The notes under the pieces: generated by a model
Database searches by the model: none
What the model saw: only the letters and a program-made list of their open reading frames with translations
What the model was told of the DNA's origin: nothing
Program-made: the position numbers and the translations under genes
Assembly: GCA_946811185.2 (NCBI GenBank)
Contig: OX328101.1
Span: 27,264,122-27,328,121 of the forward strand
Length of the DNA: 64,000 nt
DNA from: Hippopus hippopus
Lineage: Eukaryota; Mollusca; Bivalvia; Cardiida; Cardiidae
Direction of reading: 5' to 3'
Shown here: positions 55,552-64,000 of the stretch, piece after piece
How the letters are laid out: every line of letters begins with the position of its first letter
Position numbering within the stretch: position 1 is the stretch's first letter

Positions 55552-55830
55552 TTAATGAACCCTTGGATACTTAACGATCCGCTTAAATATTCCCCAATTA
55601 CTAGAAAAAAAAATTAGATACTGTATCCATATTGAAAGAGTTTGCAGAAGACGGAATATCAAGCGTACCTTGTTTGAAACTTTGATGAGATTTGTTTTTG
55701 AGAAGGCATATATAAAAGAAACATGAAGGAGGAAAGACAAAATGCTAGTTACGTGTACTTTTCAGCAATGTTTTCGTAAACCTTTCGGCGTAAGGGTAGT
55801 AAACTGTGTGATCCTTTTGTAAAGATTCAA
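55552..55830. mobile_element. Family 1 MITE, degenerate
   Basis: TTAATGAACCCTTGG, TTTGCAGAAGACGGAATATC, AAATGCTAGTTACG, and GTAAAGATTCAA; core mirror mostly lost. Confidence 0.55.
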
Positions 55831-56604
55831 TATGACAGCGACTTGGCACTTTCTCTTAAAACCGCAGTATTGGATGGTATTTGTAATTCGTATCTTTTCT
55901 TGGGACTAATGAGGGAAACTAGATCTATTTCTTGTATCAATACATACATGTAGGCCTACTGACGATTGTTTACCAATAGTTTAATACATTTGTCCGTCTG
56001 CACGTCTGGCTCGATTCATTCATCCACCGACACGTTCATCCATGTTTTCCACTATCCATCTATCGATACCTCCATTAACAACACTTGATTGAGATTGTAC
56101 GAGATCTTTTAGAATTCACCTTGTCTGGAATCATTAGATTTCTGGGGCTAATAAAACTTTAAAATCTCTTCTTTTTTTTTTGTTTTACTTTTGAATGGAT
56201 ATTTTCATTTCATCTATTTAGCAGATTTCGCGACAAACCGTCTTTGTAATAGTAATTTTTTACATGGAAAATAGAAAAAATAAAACAAAATAAGACAATA
56301 TACAAGTAGTAAAGAATGTTAGAAGCAAGTTCCAAACCAGACACACAGCTGCAACTTTTCGGACATAAACTAGTTCCTATGCATAAATAAACAAGGTCCA
56401 AAAATAGAGGAACATGACAGGTCTACGGGGTCTATTTATATCAATAAACCATAAAGTATTCCGTCCCGACAAACAATGTTTTATTGATATCTAATTCGGT
56501 GAACGGGGGGAACACTTCTCATTTGTAATATTGACAGCTCATGAGTCATAATTATACACTGACTGGCTGGCCCTACAACCCTATAGTTAGCCTAGGGCCC
56601 GTAT
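55831..56604. other. Nothing recognised
   Basis: No exon or element supported. Confidence 0.3.
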
Positions 56605-56775
56605 TTACCAACCTTTCTAATAGCATTCTTCTTCCAATTCCGAGGAACATTTTTTGAAATTATTTCAAAGTGAAAAACTTTCTAATTTGCTATACCATTT
56701 AGTTTCGCCAACCAGAAACTGTGTTACTTTCTTAATTGAGAGTCATACCAAGAATTAATTGTTTGGTAAATATCG
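56605..56775. mobile_element. CGTATTTACCAACC-type MITE
   Basis: It starts GGGCCCGTATTTACCAACC and ends TTGTTTGGTAAATATCG, which mirror each other. A related pair of ends bounds 58698-58885, and a half copy lies at 60605. Confidence 0.6.
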
Positions 56776-56845
56776 TCCCAGTAACAATATGAACGCGAGA
56801 AAACACAGAATGATCCTCAACAGGGGTGGCAGCCTGATTTATTAA

Positions 56846-57210
56846 CATTTTATTTCATGCTTTCCGGTAGGTTATCGAGAAATACCGGTGAAATATTTTT
56901 CGATATTTCATGGTTACGACCAGTGAAAATACCGATTTTTATATTCTAACTCTTCAGTTGAAGGCGGAAACAGTTGTTCCCGCGCACTAGTTACCTAGGT
57001 AAAATGCGCGTGCCTCACAATCAGATGGAAATATGACGTAATACCTTACATTTCTCGCGCTTGACGTAATATTTAAATGCGTTGCTATGCGGAGGGGGTA
57101 CGCCACGGGGAATAACCGAAAATAACTGTACTGGATTTTGATTAAGTCCCCCCCCCCCAGAAAGGGTTAAAAGCATGAAATAAATAGAATATTTGTTTTT
57201 TTCGGTGAAA
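56846..57210. repeat. Inverted-repeat element, copy 2
   Basis: Matches 52536 onward (TTTCATGCTTTCCGGTAGG, GGTACGCCACGGGGAATAAC). Its hairpin end is replaced by a 57-bp tandem repeat. Confidence 0.75.
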
Positions 57211-57323
57211 GATCGAAATTTATTTCATCGAGTGAACATCATCGGTAATATTTTCATGAGTGGCGCAGATCGAAATTTATTTCATCGAGTGAACATCATC
57301 GGTAATATTTTCATGAGTGGCGC
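57211..57323. repeat. 57-bp direct repeat, two copies
   Basis: GATCGAAATTTATTTCATCG starts both units (57211, 57268). The second unit ends in GAGTGGCGC, which folds back on GCGCCACTC (57315-57333). Confidence 0.92.
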
Positions 57324-57326
57324 TGC

Positions 57327-57466
57327 GCCACTCAGTCTGATCTTTGATCTACACTGTCCGTTAAGGAGATACTATTCCCCAAAACATAACTTTGAAATAG
57401 CAATAGTTGGGTTTTTACTTTCGAACTGAAAATTTAAATTTAGTTAGTTAGGAGGACAAGGGTTAA
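57327..57466. mobile_element. Family 2 MITE, right half
   Basis: It starts within the arm (CAGTCTGATCTTTGATCTAC) and runs to GACAAGGGTTAA. The left half has been replaced by the 57-bp repeat. Confidence 0.78.
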
Positions 57467-57608
57467 TTAAAGCTTCAGTAAAGTCAACAACGTTATGTCT
57501 GTTATACGTTCTGAAAGTATTATTGTCTGCCTACTTAACGGATTACTTTAAGTTTGCTTGCCCAATTTTTTATCAAAGAGGGTATGGGACTTTATCCCTT
57601 CAAGTGTC

Positions 57609-57824
57609 TTAACCCTTTGACGAAAAAGCCAAGAAGGGGAATAAAGCTTCAGAAGACGTTGGGGAAAAAGGAGTAAATTCTGAAAGTCAGTATTTTCTCC
57701 TTTTCACACAACGTTTTCTCTCATTCTAAAATCAAAATCGTATCATTTGAGCGACATTTAATTTGTTGTCTGTAAATGCTTTCAAAATGGAAAAGTAAAA
57801 AATTCTATCGTCTGGCAAAGAGAT
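57609..57824. mobile_element. Family 1 MITE
   Basis: TTAACCCTTTGACGAAAAAG to CTGGCAAAGAGATAAG; core TAAATTCTGAAAGTCAG worn. Confidence 0.7.
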
Positions 57825-57870
57825 AAGCAACTACATGTACATGTATACGTCTGAATCAAATTTGTTTCAG

Positions 57871-57968
57871 AGGTAGAAAAATGTTACAGTGACTTCGACC
57901 GGGCAGCTAATGAGAGTCTAATCAACTACTTGCATCGGAAGATGAGATTTCTGTTGATAATTCTTTAG
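57871..57968 (+). CDS. Weak candidate terminal exon
   Basis: After CAAATTTGTTTCAG only one frame is open: VEKCYSDFDRAANESL then INYLHRKMRF to a stop, 31 codons. It reads as protein, but this length can occur by chance. Confidence 0.22.
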
Positions 57969-58021
57969 TTGACTCATCCAAGCGACCAAATGTTTTTATC
58001 ATCCTCTTGACAAAGGTCCGG

Positions 58022-58081
58022 TACCGCACGCTGCTATGTAAACAGTGTCGGACCGCACGCTGCTGTGTAAATAGTGTCGGA
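58022..58081. repeat. 29-bp direct repeat, two copies
   Basis: CCGCACGCTGCTATGTAAAC and CCGCACGCTGCTGTGTAAAT with shared AGTGTCGGA tails. Confidence 0.9.
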
Positions 58082-58132
58082 AACTTTATATCAATCCCAA
58101 GCCCTTTCAGCACCAAATAAGGAAATTGAATT

Positions 58133-58262
58133 TGAGCCATGCTCTATGAAAAAAGGGGGCTTGATGCATCTGAGGGAGCTGCAAAAAGTATCGACCCATG
58201 TCAGCCTGCGCAGTCCGCGCTGACATGGGCCAAACCTTTTTTGCAAGTGTAATTGTTACGGT
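58133..58262. mobile_element. Family 3 MITE, left half
   Basis: GAGCCATGCTCTATGAAAAA and the CCATGTCAGCCTGCGCAGTC centre; ends after GCAAGTG. Confidence 0.75.
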
Positions 58263-58326
58263 AGATCACTCCTTCCTTACTGCATAGCTTTCCCTTGTAA
58301 AACCAATACATAACAACTGCGTTAGG

Positions 58327-58510
58327 GAGAATTCTCAGTGGTTAAGATGTTGGTCTTTTGAACCTCGATAAACGAGGATCTCTTCCGCTTGGGTTCGAAT
58401 CCCAGATTAGGTGGCGAAGTTCGTCATGACACGAACGCCTGTGCACGGGAGGCACATTTGATTGCCATGCAGTGTGTAGTAAGAATATCCAGGCTTATTT
58501 TTCATTTATT
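58327..58510 (+). mobile_element. tRNA-headed SINE, different head
   Basis: A box TCAGTGGTTAAG and B box GGGTTCGAATCCC are spaced as in Leu/Ser-type tRNAs with a long variable arm. The first and last seven bases do not pair, so this is not a functional tRNA. Confidence 0.55.
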
Positions 58511-58697
58511 ATTCTGGTTATGGATTAGTTAATGTTTTGGCTACGTTACGGGAACCGTATCTGTCTCGCGACGGCCACCGTATCTGTCTTGTTCATTTTC
58601 TTATCACAATTCATTAGAGCTCGAAGAGAGACAACTCTAGCAGACTAGCGCTAGTAAGCATTCTCAATTTGATTGTCCGATACGAAAAGCCAAGCTG

Positions 58698-58885
58698 GAT
58701 CTGTATTCACCAACCATTCTCAAGAATGTTCTTAGTCTTATTCTCAATAATTTTTTTTAAGTTTGAAAGTAAAACAACTTCTGATTGGCTAAAGCACTCG
58801 GTTTAGTCAATCAGAAGTTGTCCTCTTGTCTAAATCTAGCATAGACTAAGAAGAAAACTAAGAATGGTTGGTTAATACGAATCCT
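58698..58885. mobile_element. CACCAACCATTCT-type MITE, complete
   Basis: TGTATTCACCAACCATTCT and AGAATGGTTGGTTAATACGA are inverted ends. The centre CTTCTGATTGGCTAAAGC is mirrored as well. Confidence 0.8.
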
Positions 58886-58917
58886 GATGGCTAATCTACG
58901 ACACTACCCTTACCTAT

Positions 58918-59230
58918 CTGTTCGCGGGTAGCGCAGTCGGTTACGTACAAGAGTTTGAGAACAGAGGGTCTCTGGTTCGAATTCCGAGATTTCGAGGATT
59001 GATGATAGTCATTGTTGATTGCATTGATTGATGATAGTCAGGATTTATTCCTCTCTCACAACTGATTCTTGTTACGACGATGTTGGAGAGCAGCTAGTGG
59101 CTTGGGAATAACATTATGCGGAGGGCTGGTAAAATAAATTCCGGGAAAGTATGGAAAAGTATACTGGCCGCCATGATATAACTGAAATAATGTTGAAAAC
59201 CACGCTAAACATCATAAACAAAACCACCAA
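58918..59230 (+). mobile_element. tRNA-headed SINE, same body as 15784
   Basis: A box GGTAGCGCAGTCGG, B box GGTTCGAATTCC, then GATTGATGATAGTCATTG (partly duplicated) and ACTGGCCGCCATGATATAAC. Confidence 0.65.
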
Positions 59231-59534
59231 ACCCATACTTTTGCCTGCATACAGTTGTGCTCGTCATAATGCTACAAAGTACAAGCTCTGTTATGTTGAT
59301 GTTATAAAAGGAGTTATCAAAACTGTTTCATAGTACAACATAGATAGAATATGAAACAAAAGTACTCGTTACGAAAGGTCTTCGCCCTATTTACCAAATC
59401 GGGTCAAAAATATTGTAGAACAACTCTTTTGATCCATTAGAGACTAACATAAAGCGATCGGAAGGTTAATTGGGGCCGATATAAACACTTATCAACGTCA
59501 CCTCAAGATCAATATCTGTCGTACTATATTCTGT
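59231..59534. other. Nothing recognised
   Basis: No exon or element supported. Confidence 0.3.
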
Positions 59535-59795
59535 CTTATCCCTAAACTAGACAATATCGTCTATACATACAGGACACTGAGGAAGTAGATCTATTTGAAA
59601 ACATTGTTAAAAAAGGAGAAAATGCTGGTAACCAGCATTTTCTCCTTTTTCAACCAAGTTTTCGATTCTTTTCCTTTCTCCTTTTTCAACTATGTTTTCG
59701 ATTCATTTCCAATATACATTATAAAGTTTAATGGTTGCAAATGCTTTTAATATGGACCGGTCTAAATATTTTTTGTCCGGTAACGGTAAGGGATA
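59535..59795. mobile_element. Family 1 MITE with duplicated core arm
   Basis: TTATCCCTAAACTAGACAAT at left and a perfect GAAAATGCTGGTAACCAGC core. The right arm TTTCTCCTTTTTCAAC is then repeated about 46 bp on with TTTTCGATTC. Confidence 0.75.
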
Positions 59796-59811
59796 AAATC
59801 TTAGGGAGTTG

Positions 59812-60065
59812 CTGGTGCTAATTCCCAGTTCCCGCAACATTTAGAAGTTATTGTTGTCATTGCGACATGATTCATTCCTATCTAATCGCTGACCATTTTT
59901 CAACAATAGTTATGTGAGAAAGGAGCTAATGGCTTGAGAAGTTTACTGTGAGAGAACAGGTAAAATGAAAATCCTGGAAAGCATAGATAGGTACACTGGA
60001 CGATGCGAGGTCAGTGAAACTTTTAAATGTTTAAAATGACGTTTAACACCATGCAAGAGCCTCAG
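59812..60065 (+). mobile_element. SINE, same body, worn head
   Basis: GCTGGTGCTAATTCCC (worn B box), TTGTTGTCATTGCGACATG, GGAGCTAATGGCTTGAG and GTACACTGGACGATGCG. Confidence 0.5.
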
Positions 60066-60194
60066 TAACAGATAAACAGTTAACGCTTTCTTATTAGCTC
60101 CCACAGCAATACATACACATTTACAGAAAGAATTACTCGCAAAACGTGGCACTGACGAAACTAACGAAATTCTGAGGATTTTTACGAATCTTTT

Positions 60195-60385
60195 TAATAC
60201 TCAAAGTGCTGACCACGGCTTAAGTTGCTTTCGCGGACACCAAGATCGTGCGGTTTTATTTTAAGTCTACACTGTTCTCTATTCTGTTACGATATTACGG
60301 TCGAAATAACATTGAAATAGCAATAATAGGGTCGTTTTTACCAAGTTTAGAAGGCTCATTCAGTTAATTCAGGGCTTTAAGGGAA
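60195..60385. mobile_element. Family 2 MITE, degenerate
   Basis: Contains GACCACGGCTTAAGTTGC, ACATTGAAATAGCAATAATA and GGGCTTTAAGGGAA. Confidence 0.55.
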
Positions 60386-60604
60386 ATTCTCGAGAAGAAC
60401 AATGTCAGCGATAATTGATCGATTTAGGATGAGATTTTTACCCCGCTTTCAACAGTTTCTTCAGTCATATTATGACGACAACTAAATGAATCTTGCATTT
60501 TTTAAGTTTCACGAAAGCTAGACCTAGGCTCTGCAGTGCCTTGCTCAAGGACCCCCTATGTGACCAGCGCACCTTGCTGGGTTTGTAATTTGATATCCAG
60601 CGTC

Positions 60605-60700
60605 CATATTCATCAACCATAGTTAAGATTGTTTTTAGTCCTATTCTCCAGATTTTTTTTAATTTGAAGGTAACACAACTTCTGATTTGCTAAAGCAAAT
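60605..60700. mobile_element. CACCAACCATTCT-type MITE, left half
   Basis: CATATTCATCAACCATAG, TTGTTTTTAGTCCTATTCTC, ACTTCTGATTTGCTAAAGC; mirror half missing. Confidence 0.6.
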
Positions 60701-60734
60701 GGTAAAAAGTAAAGGCAAGATCTTGCAAGCCATT

Positions 60735-61680
60735 ACTGCTCGAAAATGTAGAAGTAAGATCTGACTGCACGTTCTCATCTTAATCCACGCTCTCCGTAAG
60801 CTTAACAGCTATGGGACAAATAGTGATTTCGAGGGAAGTTTATGAGCAATTTGTATGAGAGATCAAGGGTTTGAGGGAAAAAACACGAGGCAAGCTTTGA
60901 AAAAAAAAGCCATAATTACTCGGAAAGCATAGATCAAAGATCTGGCTGCATGTTCTGATCTTGATGTACATCGTCCTCGAAAACGCATTTGGTGCGCATT
61001 ATGCAGGCAATGGGTTAATATTGATTCTAGACGAGGGAATTTTATGATCAGTGTATATGAAAAATCAAGGGTTTTGGGCGAAAACACAAGGCAAGCTCTG
61101 TGAAACCCATTAGTGCTCGTTAGTTTAACATGTACTGCCTATTTTATAAGTGCTCTCTGAGTTTCGTAGGGTAATATCAAACCCTTAAAGTCCCTTTCCC
61201 AACAGAACATGCTTTTTGCGGTCAGTTCGGATCCAAGATCAGACTGCATAAAGCATGCAGACTGATCTTGAATCTACACTGTCTGCTGTGCTAAAATATC
61301 CTGTTCAGAAATCCATCTGTGCTCGTTAGTTAAACATTTTAAAAGTCTGTTTTATCATTACTTTCTGAGTTTTGAAGGGTGCTATCAAATCCTTACAGAG
61401 CGCATTACAGCTATTGCAGCTAGTGCAGATGAAAGATCGGACTTCACAAAACGTGCAGTTTGATCTTGGAACTACACTGTCAGCAGTTCCTGGACATTCT
61501 GTCCAGTATCTGCCCTTGGAAATGTTACCAGATTCTTTCCAGACGGAAAAAAAATCTGTTTCGTTGTGCCGTGTGAGGTTGACCCGATTCCGCAAATTGC
61601 CACATTTGTCGATCGTTTGAGAAGTTTAAAGATCAAGATCAGGGTGTATTTCCCAAGAGATTGATCTTAGACTGCGCCCT
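60735..61680. repeat. Cluster of five worn family 2 hairpins
   Basis: GATC-rich arms with CTGCA centres appear near 60750, 60945, 61235, 61435 and 61640. GCAAGCTTTGAAA/GCAAGCTCTGTGAAA and TCAAGGGTTT phrases recur between them, which suggests tandem growth of one copy plus flank. Confidence 0.5.
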
Positions 61681-61805
61681 CAAATATCATACCATCCTCA
61701 TACCTTGAGGGAGAAAGTCTTTGCAAATATTATGGGAAAAAGCAAAAATGCAGTTAACTAGCTGTAGCAAGACGCGAAATCAATGTCAGGATGATTATGA
61801 ATTAA

Positions 61806-62050
61806 CCCTGCTCTGTGAAAAAGAAGCTTAATGAATCTGCAAAAAGGATCGACCCATGTCAGCCTGCGCAGTCCGCGCAGGCTGACATGTGTCGAAACTT
61901 TTTGCTATTTGTAAATTTTCTGCATGACATAGGACCAGTTTTCCTTATGATTTATTTATTTGTTCGACAAGGTGTATTTTGTTGATCCATTTTTATTTGA
62001 TGCCTTGCTTGATATGATACATCAAGCCCCCTTTTGCCAGAGCATGGCTC
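61806..62050. mobile_element. Family 3 MITE, full length
   Basis: CCTGCTCTGTGAAAAAGAAG to CCCTTTTGCCAGAGCATGGC; perfect centre GTCAGCCTGCGCAGTCCG. Confidence 0.86.
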
Positions 62051-62144
62051 ATATCTAACCAAAAAGTTATAGCCAATCGTAAATACCTAAATAGAATCTA
62101 GAGCGATTTCAAAGTTCTTATCGCCCGGTAAAAAAGAAGTCACC

Positions 62145-62220
62145 GTATCCGACAGCGTAGAGCCAAGATGCACGTTCTGTTCAATCTGATCTTGATCGAC
62201 AAAACTGGCAATTAGTTGCT
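62145..62220. mobile_element. Family 2 MITE fragment
   Basis: TGCACGTTCTGTTCAATCTG with GATCTTGATCGAC. Confidence 0.5.
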
Positions 62221-62234
62221 CAGCAACCGAAAAC

Positions 62235-62460
62235 TAAACCCTTTACCACACGACAAATTTCATTCTCGTCGAAACTCAAACCATTTGTAGACAAGAAATT
62301 AGAAGTTACTGCAAATCTGAAATTTGTCTTTCAAAGGATAGGAGACATTGTGGTTGAATGGGAAAATGCCGGTAACCAACATTTTCTTCGTGTCCTACGA
62401 TGTATTCAGAAGCTTTTTCCTCAGGTTCGTCAAAACTCGGGATTATTTGGTAAAGGGTCA
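62235..62460. mobile_element. Family 1 MITE, full length
   Basis: TAAACCCTTTACCACACGAC to TTTGGTAAAGGGTCA; core GAAAATGCCGGTAACCAAC. Confidence 0.8.
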
Positions 62461-62693
62461 AAGGTTATTAATGCAGAGAATATTATTCCGCATGCCAAAG
62501 AGAGAATTTTGTACAGCGGGAAGTCGATAGTGGATAGCGTTCCAATTTTGTGGCGGAGCGATACAGTGCTCAGTGCTCTCGGGCTGTGAACTCGAGTGAA
62601 AATGAATGTTTGTTTTTAATTTACTGTTGTTTATGAATTTAAACCCGATGCGGATTTAAACAGATGTTTTCTTGCCTTTTCTCTGAAATCTAG

Positions 62694-62732
62694 ACGGATA
62701 TCTACGACGAGTGTTGGATATACGCAGTAAAG
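62694..62732 (+). CDS. Candidate 39-bp internal exon
   Basis: CTTTTCTCTGAAATCTAG precedes and GTTAGTGTAC follows. Two frames are open: TDIYDECWIYAVK (phase 0 throughout) or GYLRRVLDIRSK (phase 1 in and out). Gene not identified. Confidence 0.4.
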
Positions 62733-62813
62733 GTTAGTGTACAACGTTTTTTTTAATTGTACGAGTATATGATGTTAATGTAATTAATGGATATTTTCGG
62801 TCAAATATATATC

Positions 62814-63074
62814 GGCCATACTCTGGCAAAAAGGGGGGTTAATGCGACTCCGTTATTCATTATACCCAGCAAGTCTTTCACATAATTAAGAATCCCTAAA
62901 ATTCATTTAGTCTGATGATTGGCAGAATCTGGGGGAAGAGTGGTCCTTGGACATCCAAAAAAGTAACAAATAGCAAACAATTTCGACCCATGTCAGCCTG
63001 CGCGGACTTCGCAAGCTGACATGGTTCAATACTTTTTGCAGATGCATTAAGCTTCCTTTTCACAGAGCAGAGCT
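62814..63074. mobile_element. Family 3 MITE, full length
   Basis: GGCCATACTCTGGCAAAAAG to CTTTTCACAGAGCAGAGCTC; centre GTCAGCCTGCGCGGACTTC. Confidence 0.84.
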
Positions 63075-63239
63075 CAATTGATGTAAATTTCGTGTTTATC
63101 CAAGGGTTTAGTTAGCTTCTTTCTGATCTGTTAAAAGAAACTCAGTAAAGATTGCCTGACAATACAGAAAATCATTATGAAGATATACTAAAACATTTTT
63201 TTGGGCACTGACGTTTGTACAGCAAATCATTTAATCCAT

Positions 63240-63438
63240 GACTCCTTTACCAAACCATCCCAATTTAACGACCCCAGGAAAGAAGGCTTTCCAAACATTG
63301 AGGGAATAAGGGAAATTCTCCTTTTCTAACAATCCTTAAGATGACAAATCTCACCCATTCACCCGCATCTCATCTGTCGTCTGCAAATGCTTTCAGTTCT
63401 GACAGGTCCAAAATTTTTGCCATGTGGTAGGGAGTAAA
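63240..63438. mobile_element. Family 1 MITE, core lost
   Basis: GACTCCTTTACCAAACCATC to GTGGTAGGGAGTAAAA; both core arms are reduced. Confidence 0.65.
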
Positions 63439-63484
63439 AAGCAACAGAAAGTAAGTTTTCCACCAAAAGCCGAAGTTACTTATG

Positions 63485-63709
63485 TTAACCCTAAAGCTGA
63501 TAAGCCTGACTCACTGACCTTTTGCGGACAATGTAGATTAAGATCAGACTGCACAGAACGTGCAGTCTGATCTTGAATCTACAGTGTCCGATGAGGATAT
63601 CCAATAGTAATATATTTTTCTTCAAAAATGAATTTGGAATAATATTATTCGGGTTTTTACCGTCGGCTTAGAAGTTTTCATTTAACTTAATTAGCAGGAT
63701 AAGGGTTAA
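63485..63709. mobile_element. Family 2 MITE, full length
   Basis: TTAACCCTAAAGCTGATAAG to AGCAGGATAAGGGTTAA with an almost perfect hairpin centred on CAGACTGCACAGAACGTG. Confidence 0.88.
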
Positions 63710-63837
63710 TTATCTTGACGACACGAGTATCCAGAACAATGATTTGGGTAAGGAAAGAAATTTATCCTTTAGTATCAGCCCGCATCTACGTATCTGATAC
63801 TGTGGCCATACTAACTTACATTTCTTTCATGTGTCCT

Positions 63838-63925
63838 ACTTTCCAAATTCTAAACTAGCAATCTGATTGGCTGAGGGAAAATGTGTCAGCCAATCAGATG
63901 ACTTGCCTTGGAATTTAGAATTAAC
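63838..63925. repeat. Hairpin with CCAATCAGAT arms
   Basis: CCAAATTCTAAACTAGCAAT and ATCTGATTGGCTGA are mirrored by TCAGCCAATCAGAT and CCTTGGAATTTAGAATT. It resembles the CACCAACC-type MITE centre (CTTCTGATTGGCT). Confidence 0.7.
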
Positions 63926-64000
63926 TCTTATCCTGCTAAATAAGTAATAAGTAAGTAAATAGTAAGCCTATAGTAAAAAAAAACCCTGAATAATGCTATT

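Noticed and set aside
57922..58140. 72-codon minus-strand frame starting with ATG
   Set aside because: The ATG belongs to the conserved GAGCCATGGCTC-like end of a family 3 MITE, and a 29-bp repeat fills its middle.
58327..58416. Possible functional tRNA gene
   Set aside because: A and B boxes are good, but the acceptor stem does not pair and SINE-like sequence follows.

Overview
The window looks like nuclear DNA of a marine or freshwater mollusc, most likely a bivalve. The reasons are an animal cortactin gene with spliceosomal introns, low gene density, AT-rich sequence, and a very heavy load of short inverted-repeat elements (MITEs), tRNA-headed SINEs and interspersed repeats of the kind seen in bivalve genomes. 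The organism call is an inference; only the animal origin of the cortactin gene is firm. There are no bacterial operons, rRNA genes, CRISPR arrays or intact viral genes.

Left part (1-16 kb): the 5' half of a cortactin gene lies on the minus strand (coding exons 5130-5219, 4382-4455, 2714-2843; the rest runs off the left edge). Its introns are packed with MITEs. Upstream of it are a decayed mariner transposase that carries an intron-like insert (7603-8233) and an unidentified two-exon candidate gene on the minus strand (10337-10500 joined to 9397-9658). From 11 to 16 kb there are MITEs, hairpins and a SINE.

Middle (16-34 kb): a promoter-like segment with two TCACGTGA boxes precedes a possible first coding exon at 16473. 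A Tigger/pogo-type transposon (21134-22789) has lost its catalytic domain and is itself broken by a 102-bp perfect palindrome flanked by a 9-bp duplication. A few isolated candidate exons follow (24636, 25650), then a 300-330-bp tandem array built from a MITE plus spacer (28.6-30.5 kb), and a 399-bp tandem duplication (32.7-33.5 kb).

34-47 kb: a ~2.16-kb unit is repeated in tandem four times (two complete, two deleted). Three copies carry the same 105-codon minus-strand frame behind a good splice acceptor, and a convincing minus-strand exon sits just upstream at 41349-41496. Plus-strand candidate exons lie at 43163, 45847 and 46420.

Right part (47-64 kb): mostly repeats: MITEs of three families, a Tc1-type transposase tail (54673), two copies of an inverted-repeat element near 52.5 and 56.8 kb, several SINEs, and a candidate exon at 62694.

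The dominant feature is the MITE load. Family 1 (centre GCTGGTAACCAGC) and family 2 (centre around CAGACTGCACAGAACGTG) both begin TTAACCCTT and end with its mirror, so both look like products of a piggyBac-type transposase with TTAA targets. Family 3 begins GAGCCATGCTCTG and is unrelated at its ends. Exact repeat borders are read by eye and may be off by several bases.
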